A program made the position numbers and the translations under genes. The notes below the pieces were generated by a model. The model worked only from the letters and a program-made list of their open reading frames with translations, did not search any database and was not told the DNA's origin. A stretch of DNA of 22,004 nt, from contig JAFXWR010000215.1 of assembly GCA_017542725.1 (NCBI GenBank), forward strand, positions 1 to 22,004, in the 5' to 3' direction. This stretch comes from Lachnospiraceae bacterium (lineage in GTDB: Bacteria > Bacillota_A > Clostridia > Lachnospirales > Lachnospiraceae). Each line of letters opens with the position of its first letter. Positions within the stretch are counted from its first letter, which is position 1. Positions 10,601-18,700 of this stretch are shown here, piece by piece.

Positions 10601-13600
10601 ATTTATTAGATACAACAAAAGTAAGAAACATGGAAGGAATGTTTGCAGGTCTTGGAAGGGTCAAAACTCTTGATTTATCTAATTTTGACACTCGTAAAGT
10701 AACAAGAATGAATTTTATGTTTTACGATATGTATTATGTAAGTTCGCTTGACTTAAGTTCATTTAATACGTCAAAAGTTGGCAATATGTATGCCATGTTT
10801 CATGGAGATGGATACCTTTCGTATCTTAATCTAAGTAGTTTTGATACATCAAATGTAATTACTATGCGTAATATGTTTTATGCAATTGCTAATAAGATAA
10901 GTTATGCACATATAATAGGTCTCAATAGATTTAATACTTCAAAAGTCAAAGATATGGCAGAGATGTTTGAATATTCTCATATATATGGTGAAGATTTAGA
11001 TCTAACAAGTTTTGACACTTCTAAAGTAGAAGATATGCAATCTATGTTTGCGGCATCAGTTACTGACAACAGAGAACTAGATTTAACTAGTTTCAATGTG
11101 TCAAAAAATAGAAGATTTGATCATATGTTCCAGTGGTCAGGTTACAGAACAATTTATGCATCAGATGCATTTAGGTTAAACTATTTCGTTAATCCTTATT
11201 CAGAATACATGTTTGCTTATACCAATTACCTTGTTGGTGAAAAAGGCTTTAGAGGACAGGGTGGAGATGGTCAGCGAGCTCGTATAGATGGAGCGGACGG
11301 AATGCCAGGATATTTTACAAGAAGTAGATATGTACTCGCTCCTAATTGGTATGAAAACTTACAACATGCAAATCTTAATAATATTAAGAAGATAACTATA
11401 ACTACACACGAGCAAGCACCTCCTTCATCTTATATAGAAAAAGTTAAAGCTAAAAATGGTTATGGGCTTGAAGTTTATTATTATATGGATGGAAGTGATG
11501 ATGCAATACAAATACATGCACCAGAAGATAAAGCTATTCATCTTTACTATAAACCTGAATATTTATTTAGTGGTGACACTTCAGATAAAAAGTTCCAATC
11601 ACTTACCACTATAGAAAATTTTGATAAAGTAGGAACATATTTAACTACAAGTACTGCGCATATGTTTGATGGCGCAAGTTCACTTCAATCTATTGACCTT
11701 ACGAATCTTGATACTAGAGAAGTGACAGATATGAGCAATATGTTTGATGGTGCAAGTACTTTACAAGAAATTGATCTTATGAATTTTGAAACCGCGGCTG
11801 TAACTGATATGAGCTATATGTTTAATAATTGTTCGTCACTTACTACTATAAAAGCTACTGATGATTTTGATGTAAGCAATGTAGCTGATTCTGACGATAT
11901 GTTCTATGGTTGTGTAAATCTTAGTGGTAAATCTATTAGTAGAGAAGTTATTACAAACTTTGATGCTACAAAAGTAGATAAAAGTATGGCTGTGATAGAA
12001 GAAAACAATGATTTGCATCATGGATATTTATCTGACTACAATTATGCATTTGCTGGAGACATTGACCATTGGTCAGAGACAGCTATAGGATTAGATTCAA
12101 GAAACATAACTAAACTTACATTTACACATGATGAAAAAGACATACCAACTAGCGTTGAAGCAAGTGGAACGAGAGATGAATTTAATGGTCTTATGATGTA
12201 TAAGACAAATGGAACAGAAGTGGTATTGTATGCTAAGAAGAGTAGACCGATTTATACTCGTAATTCAGCAAATAATTTATTTGGCACTCATCTTAGATCA
12301 CTAAATGAGGTTGTCAATATAGATATCTTAGATACTAGTAAATCGACGACTGCTGAATATATGTTTGAGAATTGGCATGCAGGAACTGTAAGCGTATGTG
12401 ATTTTGAGTTTAAGAATTTAACAAGCACATATGCTATGTTTAAGGATGCACAGTTAGATAAATTTGATTTTAATGGTGTAAATTTTGAAAGTCTAGAGAA
12501 TGCCAGAGCTATGTTTAGTAGACAATCAACTGGTGCATATACTCAAATAGACGAGTTTAGCATAATTGGTATAAATTTTGGAGCTAATATTAAATACGTT
12601 TCAGATATGTTTGCTGGTAGAAAAGAAATTAGAACGGTAATCTTGTCAGATGTTCTTAATGGCGTTTTAGAAGCAGATGGTATGTTTAGGGACTGCGAAT
12701 TATTTGAAGAGCTCGATTTATCTGATTGGAATATAGCAAGTGTGTCTAATATGCAAGAAATTTTTAAAAACTGTACTAACTTAAAATCTATATATGTGTT
12801 AGATAAGTTTGATGTGACAAATGTAACGAGCCACACCGATATGTTCGATAATTGTGCTGTATTAGAAGGTGGATGTGGTACAAAGTATTCCGATGTAATA
12901 TCTACCGATCCAAGTCATGCAAAAGACAAAACATATGCTTGTATAGATTATGGACCTGCAAGCACTGAAATGGGATACCTAACTTATAAGGTTTATCAAT
13001 TTGACGAAAACTGGTATCAAGATACAACATTCCCAAGTACAGGTATAAGAGAAATTACTATACTTAGAAATGGTGAAAATCCACCTACAGATTATAGTAG
13101 TATGTGGAATATTCCTAATTCAAGAGGATTAATTGGATATAGAAAAGGTGATAATGCATACATTTATGCACCAAATAATATGGATATTTATACTGCAGCT
13201 AATGCTTCAAATTTATTTGGAACAAATCCATATCCTAAGTTTTCAAATGTTGAAAAGATTAATAATTTCGAATATGTGAATACAAGTATGACAAATGATA
13301 TGTCGCATATGTTTGATTCTTGTTTTAATCTTACATCAGTTAATTTATTGTATATGAATACAAGCAGAGTAACTGATATGAGTTATATGTTTAACTATGT
13401 ACAAAAAATAGACAAACTTTCACTAAATTCATTTGATACAGCAAATGTAACTAATATGTCAAATATGTTTGCAAACTGTGAAACACTTACTACAATATAT
13501 GTAACAGAAAAATTTGCGACAGCATCAGTTGTTTTTGGTATTGATATGTTTAGTGCTTGTGATAAACTTGTTGGTGAGAATGGAACAACACGTGCAAAAA

Positions 13601-14283
13601 TAGCTGAAATAGATCCAAGCCATGTTGATGATATGACTTATGCTTGTATAGATACAGATACAAGTCCGGGATATTTTACTTATAAAGATGCACCACCACC
13701 TGTACCACCAACTCCGCCGACCCCACCAACGCCACCAACCCCACCAAGACCAACACCAAGACCATATAATCCATCTAATAGTGGAGGAAGTGGCGGAGGA
13801 AGTAGTGGGAGTGGACCACTAATCGATGAGCCAATAACTATAATTAATTTGAACACTATAAAAACAGTAAAAGATTTCTTGAATGCAGACACATGTACAT
13901 GGAATTATAATCCAAGAAATGACAAGTGGCAATTAGAAGGTACAGGCGTCTGGGGTAAAGCCACAGCTGTAGATGGTTTTTATGTAATACAGAGAATTGT
14001 TGAAGGTACAAATAATCCAATAACAGGAAATGTTGCTAGAAGTACATACTATTTTGATGCAGCTGGAAATATGTATAAGGGATGGATACATACTATAGAT
14101 AGTAAAATATATTTCTTTGATAATTCTATGACGGTAAGAGAAGGCACGATGGCAACTGGTTGGAAACAAATCTTAGGCGATTGGTATTACTTTGGAATAG
14201 ATGGAGAAATGTATATAAATACTATGACTCCTGATGGATATTTTGTAGGTGCCGATGGTAAATGGATAAATTTAAATCAATAA
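4627..14283 (+). CDS. Giant BspA-type leucine-rich repeat (DUF285) surface protein with cell-wall-binding repeats
   Basis: The 3218-residue secreted protein is probably an adhesin or surface-display protein, held on the wall without covalent linkage. The start is the ATG at 4627 because AAGGAG (4612-4617) lies nine bases upstream; an in-frame ATG at 4606 comes before that site. Residues 1-30 form a signal peptide (VLKLKKRVAIILIIAMAF, cleavage near TLASS). Residues ~31-240 are an acidic Ser/Glu/Thr stalk with many SES/ASES motifs. Residues ~261-3021 hold ten super-modules built from 25-26-residue DUF285 repeats such as LDLSNFDTRKVTRMNFMF. A Pro-rich (PPTPPTPP) and Gly/Ser linker spans about 3022-3065. 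The last ~125 residues have choline-binding-like repeats (GWKQILGDWYYFGIDGEMY). No LPxTG sorting signal is seen. BspA-like proteins of oral and gut bacteria bind host or bacterial partners; the ligand here is unknown. Confidence 0.9.
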   Translation: MVLKLKKRVAIILIIAMAFTNVGFTTLASSIELTIKAVSDSSKEESKVKYYGESLSENANIIIEKNIVEEPEEDGDVNEEPELDEEESQVEESSEEETYEDETSVIETSGNKETESSGDETEQVTVENESIDDTETVVESESTTESEDMTTTGSESIAESESVENDESIIASESIVENKGIIERKSEVASESEIEVVVEIKIATESVIASDSEIESTFEELVASDSEAILATNSNLLLGEVNDLNDKLLGVGDKYILPANWTKGSGITKKRIDKIEILYYGKDAPEWYNISWNIEGSNGLRAYKKSSYIYIWASEDKDIYLAPDASYTFSGDEEDRFSVLTSIDGLDHIYTSDTTNMSHMFDGASSLLSIDATNFDTRNVTDTSYMFNACNKLSYIYATDLFNVSNVTNSEEMFRDCVSLKSKEMNGDFDELVYDATKTDKERAFCKVAFDIDYGGSLRRKYNNNGYFTDNNYRITGNWFDGITGGNKDDVKTIRFDKYDDPIPSGTRYILPDSYGLAVYYDNATATFHPDKDRPIYMNGGDDSRYFADFYNLTSFENLNYLDTSHAATFKYAFASLRSLETIDVSSFVTNHITSLYGVFEGCTNLKEINGIGKWDTGWVWVSSFAFKNCSSLKELDLGNLYYHIYDTTEMYNLCTSLATIYVNNRNFSAIAQRSGNMFNRCDSIIGGQGSRLTWGTQTNFWSAQIDGLFGRSGFYTEYRLVFRPGWYEPEESNYPPSDITEIIFLNKGDSAPTTYDSTWELPKSFGLVAYRVGSKVYIHRSNNLELYLPTNIRYLFSNPDPALQFTSLEKIVNLTSLNAIVVDDADHMFDGASSLREIDLSNFFTETLRNTRYMFANCSNLTTIKASNIFTLDEVESRCENMFDGCISLVGKDSSGNEGTGTYSRYSESNPKDTTCAKIEENYGDNHGYLTDSNYTINIDWNKDIDDNVIIDKANVTKITFKKGGDAPSTYDNTYFIKDGNGLEGYIVNGTELIIYARTGNRSIYLTRNAKNIFKDTTSLTTIDSFKNVSTEKTVDMTGLFHNAKSLTSIDLSNFNTNRVASMSYIFCGMNSLTSLDLSRFNTSLVEDMSHMFDGASSLTTLDVSSLDTSHVTDMSFMFKSMTNLQNIDVSTFVVSQIPKLEGMFAEMDSIEFLDLSTFTGGLPDDPFSFNNTYKMFEGCDNLKIIDITYFSANWGADAGYMFINLPELTTIHCKYNWSVAKSGTLVFYNCPKLVGGEGTSYAARGQQDRTYARPDKYDGDPSRLGYFTAPVCRLTKGWYVGSGLNPEQITSVTIHSYDPGTSGPIYDIPYSNGLKGRKVDGGTDISIFPIESGRGITLGSSAAYLFSSETNKFTSLTSVTGFEHVYSGNLVTTSHMFDGASALTSIDLSSLNVKNVTNMSYMFNGTSALTNINMSSFDVKNVGDMSYMFSAASSLTELDFTNYDTRSLINTSYMFKGCTNLATIKVTDDFDMSGVLYSENMFDACTNLLGKDIDRLDGEGEYSHYNDSNPKDKTLAIIEENCYGHHGYFSDYNYRLKPGWYYKDGTIDESDSPENISKIIFASTSSAEPTTYDHTWDIYNSNGLKGYRQGNTVTIYAPTTRTIYASKNSLRLFANSTYMSPNFSKSFGWSCGGVEFENLYMLNTSKVQDFFGAFKYVEFKPGTVSFETFDTSRVTNFSNMFGEGPLIVSNTDVPSPPGAELFGHNENVDLDISSFNTSSASNLTAMFNNAGFKSIKLNDNLVNSSARSIKSMFAYAYNIDSIDVSGFDITSLEGNGIEYLFLGCKKLVELNLSTMDTRSIGSYEGLFVNCENLERIYVSTKWKEISGVSHNVFTGCYKLAGDAGSTKASIAEITSEYESNSDRFARVDCGIEDIDYAGLFSDTSYVLRPGWYKYLNSSHNYNTRSLTSIKFVPYGEAIMSNPDYDCELPDSFGLRACRKGGNVEIYGYENNGIRAAENSKALFSDVDKYAESTWVNDYGMREVTVIENLNLLDTTKVRNMEGMFAGLGRVKTLDLSNFDTRKVTRMNFMFYDMYYVSSLDLSSFNTSKVGNMYAMFHGDGYLSYLNLSSFDTSNVITMRNMFYAIANKISYAHIIGLNRFNTSKVKDMAEMFEYSHIYGEDLDLTSFDTSKVEDMQSMFAASVTDNRELDLTSFNVSKNRRFDHMFQWSGYRTIYASDAFRLNYFVNPYSEYMFAYTNYLVGEKGFRGQGGDGQRARIDGADGMPGYFTRSRYVLAPNWYENLQHANLNNIKKITITTHEQAPPSSYIEKVKAKNGYGLEVYYYMDGSDDAIQIHAPEDKAIHLYYKPEYLFSGDTSDKKFQSLTTIENFDKVGTYLTTSTAHMFDGASSLQSIDLTNLDTREVTDMSNMFDGASTLQEIDLMNFETAAVTDMSYMFNNCSSLTTIKATDDFDVSNVADSDDMFYGCVNLSGKSISREVITNFDATKVDKSMAVIEENNDLHHGYLSDYNYAFAGDIDHWSETAIGLDSRNITKLTFTHDEKDIPTSVEASGTRDEFNGLMMYKTNGTEVVLYAKKSRPIYTRNSANNLFGTHLRSLNEVVNIDILDTSKSTTAEYMFENWHAGTVSVCDFEFKNLTSTYAMFKDAQLDKFDFNGVNFESLENARAMFSRQSTGAYTQIDEFSIIGINFGANIKYVSDMFAGRKEIRTVILSDVLNGVLEADGMFRDCELFEELDLSDWNIASVSNMQEIFKNCTNLKSIYVLDKFDVTNVTSHTDMFDNCAVLEGGCGTKYSDVISTDPSHAKDKTYACIDYGPASTEMGYLTYKVYQFDENWYQDTTFPSTGIREITILRNGENPPTDYSSMWNIPNSRGLIGYRKGDNAYIYAPNNMDIYTAANASNLFGTNPYPKFSNVEKINNFEYVNTSMTNDMSHMFDSCFNLTSVNLLYMNTSRVTDMSYMFNYVQKIDKLSLNSFDTANVTNMSNMFANCETLTTIYVTEKFATASVVFGIDMFSACDKLVGENGTTRAKIAEIDPSHVDDMTYACIDTDTSPGYFTYKDAPPPVPPTPPTPPTPPTPPRPTPRPYNPSNSGGSGGGSSGSGPLIDEPITIINLNTIKTVKDFLNADTCTWNYNPRNDKWQLEGTGVWGKATAVDGFYVIQRIVEGTNNPITGNVARSTYYFDAAGNMYKGWIHTIDSKIYFFDNSMTVREGTMATGWKQILGDWYYFGIDGEMYINTMTPDGYFVGADGKWINLNQ
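5407..13689 (+). repeat. Ten tandem super-modules within the giant surface protein
   Basis: Modules are bounded by a Trp codon after a motif like GYFSDYNYRLKPGW. The Trp codons are at 5407, 6061, 6805, 7450, 8464, 9250, 10303, 11347, 12070 and 13012, and the last module ends near 13689. Each module opens with a strand-rich part (for example ITKITF, then PTTYD, then SNGLKGYR, then IYA). It continues with two or more DUF285 repeats (SHMFDGASSLTSIDLSNFDT pattern) and closes with a Cys-containing cap (MFDGC plus L V/G GK). Lengths range from about 645 to 1053 bp; the longer ones carry extra DUF285 units. Shared words such as MFDGASSL recur in modules 1, 3, 4, 5 and 8. Confidence 0.85.
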
Positions 14284-14302
14284 TTTGACAAAACAATGAT
14301 AT

Positions 14303-14334
14303 AAAAAAACTTTGGCTTATGCCAAAGTTTTTTT
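14303..14334. terminator. Bidirectional terminator after the giant surface-protein gene
   Basis: A perfect 14-bp stem (14303-14316 with 14321-14334) closes a TTAT loop, with seven As on the left arm and seven Ts on the right. It serves the giant gene and, on the other strand, the convergent activase gene. Confidence 0.9.
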
Positions 14335-14355
14335 GTGAAATCAAAGTTTCGTCAC

Positions 14356-14385
14356 TATATGGGGTGACAGAATGTCATTCCCTAT
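14356..14385. terminator. Second, imperfect hairpin at the end of the activase gene
   Basis: TGACA-GAA-TGTCA (14365-14377) forms the core. Flanking GGG and CCC lengthen the stem with small bulges, and T-rich sequence follows on the plus strand. It overlaps the stop codon of the activase gene (14382-14384). It may back up the stronger hairpin at 14303-14334. Confidence 0.35.
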
Positions 14386-17300
14386 GGTTTTTCTTTTAAG
14401 TTGGTAAATGCAGTAGAGAGCATTAATTTAATTCTATTTAACTGATTTACTTCTGATGCCCCAGGGTCGTAGTCTATAGCCACGATATTTGCATCTTTAA
14501 AGTCTTTTTTGAGTTCTTTTATAACACCTTTTCCAACTATGTGATTAGGTAGGCAGCCGAATGGCTGAGTGCAAACAATATTTGGCACACCAGTTTCTAT
14601 TAGTTCAAGCATTTCTCCAGTTAGGAACCAACCTTCTCCAGTTTGATTTCCGATTGATACATATTTTTTTGCCATATGAGCAAGATTTCTTATGTGAGCC
14701 TGTTCACTAAAGTGTTTTGAATTTCTGAGTGCTTTTCTTGCCGCATTTCTTATAAACTCTATAAATGATATACCGATGTTTGATACAATCTTTGAAGCTG
14801 CTTCAAATCCAAGATATTTTGATTTGAAGTTTGCATTGTAGAGAGAGTAGAGCATAAAGTCCATAAGGTCTGGCATAACTGCCTCAGCGCCTTCTTTTTC
14901 GAGAAGTTCAACTATATTGTTATTTGCGAGACTTGAGAACTTAACCAAGATTTCTCCGACGATGCCAATTCTTGGTTTTTTAATATTAAGTCTTTCTATA
15001 TTATCAAAATCTTTTACAATATCTCTACACATTTTTTGGAATGTAAAGAATGAAACTTTCCTTTTGGTTAAAAATTCAGTGCACTTCTTTTTCCATTCAC
15101 TATGTAGTTTATTTGTTTCGCCAGGATTTTTTTCATAAGGTCTTGTTGCATATACAACTCTCATGAAGATATCGCCAAATATTATAGCATAGCATATTTT
15201 CATAATCATTAAGAGATTGTAGGTGAGGCCAGGATTTTTTTCCATACCGTTGTAATTAATAGAAACGACTGGAATTTGTTCCATGTGTGCTTTTCTAAGT
15301 GCACGGCGAATGAATCCTACATAATTTGACGCACGACAGCCTCCACCTGTTTGGGTCATCATAATTGCAACGTGATTTAAGTCGAGTGATTTATTATTGA
15401 TGAGCTCATCCATTATTTGACCGACAACTATTAGAGATGGGTAGCAGGCATCATTGTTAACAAATTTAAGACCCATATCTATAACATTTCTATTGTTATT
15501 TTGTAAAATTTTAATTTTATATCCACAAGAGTTGACTGCAGGCTCCAACAAATCAAAATGAATAGGACTCATATTCGGAGCTAAGATAGTATGAGTCTTT
15601 CTCATTTCTTCAGTAAATACTACACGATTGTAATTTGATGGCATTATAACTCTTGTCTTATCTTTTCTTATGTTAATTGCTGAGATAAGAGAACGAATAC
15701 GGATACGGGCTGCACCTATGTTATTTACCTCGTCAATTTTTAGAAGAGTATAAATCTTTGATGAGCCAGAAAGTATGTCTGCAACTTGGTCAGTGGTTAC
15801 GGCATCAAGGCCACAGCCAAATGAATTGAGTTGAATCAAGTCTAAATCATCTCTACCTTTCACAAGATTTGCGCAGGCGTAAAGTCGACTATGATACATC
15901 CATTGGTCTGTAACTATAGTAGGTCTTTCTATCTGACCGAGGTGAGACACAGAGTCTTCGGTTAAAACTGCATAGCCATAGTTTTGAATTAAATCAGGTA
16001 TGCCATGGTGAACTTCGCTATCAACATGATATGGACGACCGGCTAGTATTATGCCATGACCTTTATTATCTTTTATCCACTTGATGGTTTCTTCACCTTT
16101 AACTCTTAAGTCATTTCTCGATTTTTCTAACTCATCCCAGGCGACATCACAGGCATGGTCTATGTCAGATATTTTTATGTCATCAGGGAAATAGTTTAGA
16201 TTTTTAATTGCTTTTTCGAGCGAACCTGTCAGTGAATCTTTGTCAGTGAAAGGTAAGAATGGATTATAAAATTTAATTTTCTTTAAATGCAAATTTTCAA
16301 CATTATTTTTTATATTCTCTGCATAAGATGTAACCATCGGACAGTTGTAGTGATTTTGCGCGCCTTCAATTTCCTTTCTTTCAAAAGGAACGCAAGGCAT
16401 GAAAATGAAGTTAGCTCCATTTTCAATAAGCCATTCTATGTGTCCGTGCACAAGTTTTGCAGGGTAGCATTCTGACTCTGATGGTATAGACTCTATACCC
16501 ATCTCATAAATTTTTCTACTAGAGATAGGAGATAATAGAACTGAGTAACCAAGTTCTTTAAAGAAGACTGCCCAGAATGGGAAATTCTCATACATATTGA
16601 GAACTCTTGGTATGCCAATTATTCCATGAGGTGCTTTGTCAATTGGAAGAGGCTCGTAGTCAAACATTCTATTAGCCTTGTATTCAAAAAGATTTGGAAC
16701 TTTGTTTTCTTTCTTCTCAAGACCGAGACCTCTTTCACATCTATTACCTGAGACAAATCGTCTTGTAAATTTACCATCGCTATCAGCAAATGCATTGACA
16801 GTGAGAACGCAGTTATTTAGACATTTACCACACCTTGCAATGGTGGTCTTATACTCAAGGCTTACAATATCATCAAGTGAAAGCATAGAAGAAGTGAACT
16901 TTCCTTCTTTCTCAAGTGTGAGATAGTATCTTTCTTTTGCTATAAGAGCAGCACCGAAGGCACCCATGATGCCGGCGATGTCTGGACGGACTACAGTTCT
17001 ACCAGTTATCTTCTCAAGTGCGCGAAGAACTGAGTCGTTGTAGAATGTACCACCTTGTACTACTATGTTGTCGCCAAGAAGTTGTGGGTCAGTGATTTTA
17101 ATAACTTTATATAATGCATTTTTTATCACTGAATATGATAAACCAGCACTAATGTCTGAAACTGTAGCACCTTCTTTTTGAGCCTGCTTTACGTTTGAAT
17201 TCATAAACACAGTACATCTAGTGCCTAGGTCTATAGGATTTTTTGAAAATAGAGCAACTTTTGCAAATTCTTTAACTTGATATCCAAGACTTTTTGCAAA

Positions 17301-18659
17301 TGTCTCTATGAAAGAACCACAGCCTGATGAGCAAGCTTCATTTAATAAAACATTGTCTACATAGCCATCTTTGATTTTTATGTACTTCATATCTTGACCG
17401 CCGATGTCAAGTATGGCATCGACATTTGGATTGAAGAAAGTAGCTCCATAGTAGTGAGCTATAGTTTCTACTTCGCCGTAGTCAAGACAAAATGCAGATT
17501 TTAAAAGTTGCTCACCATAGCCAGTAGAGCAGCTTGCAGCAATTTTGCAATTCTTAGGAAGCAAGTCTTTTAAATTTTTAATTGCCCTTTTTGCCGTATC
17601 TATAGTAGAGCCATTGTTGTTGTCATAGAAACTATGCAGTAGTTTTCCATCTTTTGATATGAGAGCAAATTTTGTAGTGGTTGAACCTGCGTCTATACCA
17701 AGGAAACATTCGCCCTCGTAATCTTTTATGTCCATCTTGCCAACTGTAGCAAGTGAATGTCGATATTTGAAATCTTCGTATTCTTTGTCATCATTAAATA
17801 ATGGTTCGAGTCTTTTTATCTCTGTGTTTAATTTGATTCCAGCCTCAAGTTTTGCAATCAAATCAGAGAGTGATAAAATAGTTTCTTCTTTCAAATCGCA
17901 GAGGCAGCAACCTATTGCTGCATAGAGATGCGAGTTGTCGGGATTTATAATTGTCTCATCAGTGAGCTTAAGAGTTCTTATAAATGCATTTCTTAGTTCT
18001 GATAAATAATGAAGTGGTCCGCCAAGAAATGCTACATGACCCTTTATGGGTTTGCCACAAGCAAGACCTGAGATAGTTTGATTAACTACAGCTTGGAAAA
18101 TAGATGCAGCGAGATCTTCCTTGGTTGCACCTTCATTTATCAAAGGCTGAATATCTGATTTTGCAAATACACCACATCTTGCTGCTATAGGATAGAGCAT
18201 TTTATAATTTTTTGCATATTCGTTTAATCCTTCGGAATCGGTTTTTAAGAGTGAAGCCATCTGGTCTATAAATGAGCCAGTTCCTCCAGCACAAATTCCA
18301 TTCATTCTTTGGTCAACAGATGAACCATCAAAATAAATTATTTTTGCATCTTCGCCGCCAAGCTCAACTGCTACATCACATTTACCATTTAAAGTTTTTA
18401 GTGATGTAGACACGGCTATAACTTCCTGCGTGAAGTTGACGCCAAGTGCATTTGAAAGAGAAAGACCACCAGAGCCTGTGATACAGGTATTGACATCTAT
18501 GTCGCCGAGTTTTGCCTGGGCATTTTTAAGAAGCCCTGCGAGACAATTTTGAATGTTTGCAAGGTGTCTTTGGTACTCTCCATATAAAATTTGATTTTTT
18601 TCATCGGTAATTACAACTTTTACTGTTGTACTGCCGATATCTATTCCTAATCTATACAT
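14382..18659 (-). CDS. Two-headed 2-hydroxyacyl-CoA dehydratase activase fused to dehydratase-like domains
   Basis: The 1425-residue protein joins two BadF/BadG/BcrA/BcrD-type ASKHA ATPase domains to a C-terminal region related to DUF2229 and HgdB-like dehydratase subunits. Domain 1 (about 1-270) starts YRLGIDIGSTTVKVVI and has GICAGGTGSFIDQM and RCGVFAKSD. Domain 2 (about 316-570) starts CFLGIDAGSTTTKFALI and has NEACSSGCGSF and RCTVFMNSN. Those Cys residues match the positions that hold the [4Fe-4S] cluster of HgdC activators. A Cys-rich stretch (ARCGKCLNNC, GNRCERG) follows. The DUF2229-like part starts near residue 678 (PRVLNMYENFPFW, ESECYPAKLVHGH), then AGRPYHVDSEVHHGIPD near 866. Known relatives use ATP to push one electron into a dehydratase; the substrate here is unknown. 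No ribosome site precedes the ATG. Confidence 0.85.
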   Translation of the reverse strand: MYRLGIDIGSTTVKVVITDEKNQILYGEYQRHLANIQNCLAGLLKNAQAKLGDIDVNTCITGSGGLSLSNALGVNFTQEVIAVSTSLKTLNGKCDVAVELGGEDAKIIYFDGSSVDQRMNGICAGGTGSFIDQMASLLKTDSEGLNEYAKNYKMLYPIAARCGVFAKSDIQPLINEGATKEDLAASIFQAVVNQTISGLACGKPIKGHVAFLGGPLHYLSELRNAFIRTLKLTDETIINPDNSHLYAAIGCCLCDLKEETILSLSDLIAKLEAGIKLNTEIKRLEPLFNDDKEYEDFKYRHSLATVGKMDIKDYEGECFLGIDAGSTTTKFALISKDGKLLHSFYDNNNGSTIDTAKRAIKNLKDLLPKNCKIAASCSTGYGEQLLKSAFCLDYGEVETIAHYYGATFFNPNVDAILDIGGQDMKYIKIKDGYVDNVLLNEACSSGCGSFIETFAKSLGYQVKEFAKVALFSKNPIDLGTRCTVFMNSNVKQAQKEGATVSDISAGLSYSVIKNALYKVIKITDPQLLGDNIVVQGGTFYNDSVLRALEKITGRTVVRPDIAGIMGAFGAALIAKERYYLTLEKEGKFTSSMLSLDDIVSLEYKTTIARCGKCLNNCVLTVNAFADSDGKFTRRFVSGNRCERGLGLEKKENKVPNLFEYKANRMFDYEPLPIDKAPHGIIGIPRVLNMYENFPFWAVFFKELGYSVLLSPISSRKIYEMGIESIPSESECYPAKLVHGHIEWLIENGANFIFMPCVPFERKEIEGAQNHYNCPMVTSYAENIKNNVENLHLKKIKFYNPFLPFTDKDSLTGSLEKAIKNLNYFPDDIKISDIDHACDVAWDELEKSRNDLRVKGEETIKWIKDNKGHGIILAGRPYHVDSEVHHGIPDLIQNYGYAVLTEDSVSHLGQIERPTIVTDQWMYHSRLYACANLVKGRDDLDLIQLNSFGCGLDAVTTDQVADILSGSSKIYTLLKIDEVNNIGAARIRIRSLISAINIRKDKTRVIMPSNYNRVVFTEEMRKTHTILAPNMSPIHFDLLEPAVNSCGYKIKILQNNNRNVIDMGLKFVNNDACYPSLIVVGQIMDELINNKSLDLNHVAIMMTQTGGGCRASNYVGFIRRALRKAHMEQIPVVSINYNGMEKNPGLTYNLLMIMKICYAIIFGDIFMRVVYATRPYEKNPGETNKLHSEWKKKCTEFLTKRKVSFFTFQKMCRDIVKDFDNIERLNIKKPRIGIVGEILVKFSSLANNNIVELLEKEGAEAVMPDLMDFMLYSLYNANFKSKYLGFEAASKIVSNIGISFIEFIRNAARKALRNSKHFSEQAHIRNLAHMAKKYVSIGNQTGEGWFLTGEMLELIETGVPNIVCTQPFGCLPNHIVGKGVIKELKKDFKDANIVAIDYDPGASEVNQLNRIKLMLSTAFTNLKEKP

Positions 18660-18667
18660 ATTATAAT

Positions 18668-18677
18668 ATTATAGCAT
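18668..18677 (-). promoter_or_regulatory. Extended -10 promoter of the activase gene
   Basis: On the minus strand ATGCTATAAT is an extended -10 with a perfect TATAAT (18673-18668), eight bases before the ATG at 18659. The transcript would start at or one base before the ATG, so it is a leaderless candidate. No clear -35 is visible. Confidence 0.55.
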
Positions 18678-18690
18678 TTTTACAAAATAT

Positions 18691-18700
18691 ATGCTACAAT
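18691..18700 (+). promoter_or_regulatory. Extended -10 promoter of comM
   Basis: ATGCTACAAT (box TACAAT at 18695-18700) is identical to the rfbC element. It faces away from the activase promoter, with 21 bp between the two -10 boxes, so the polymerase sites overlap. Confidence 0.5.

Noticed and set aside
13680..13892. Minus-strand Gly-rich open frame opposite the proline linker
   Set aside because: It is a mirror of the Pro/Gly codons and lacks a ribosome site or homology.
14917..17925. Several short plus-strand frames opposite the activase gene
   Set aside because: The opposite strand encodes a continuous conserved protein; these frames show no conserved motifs.
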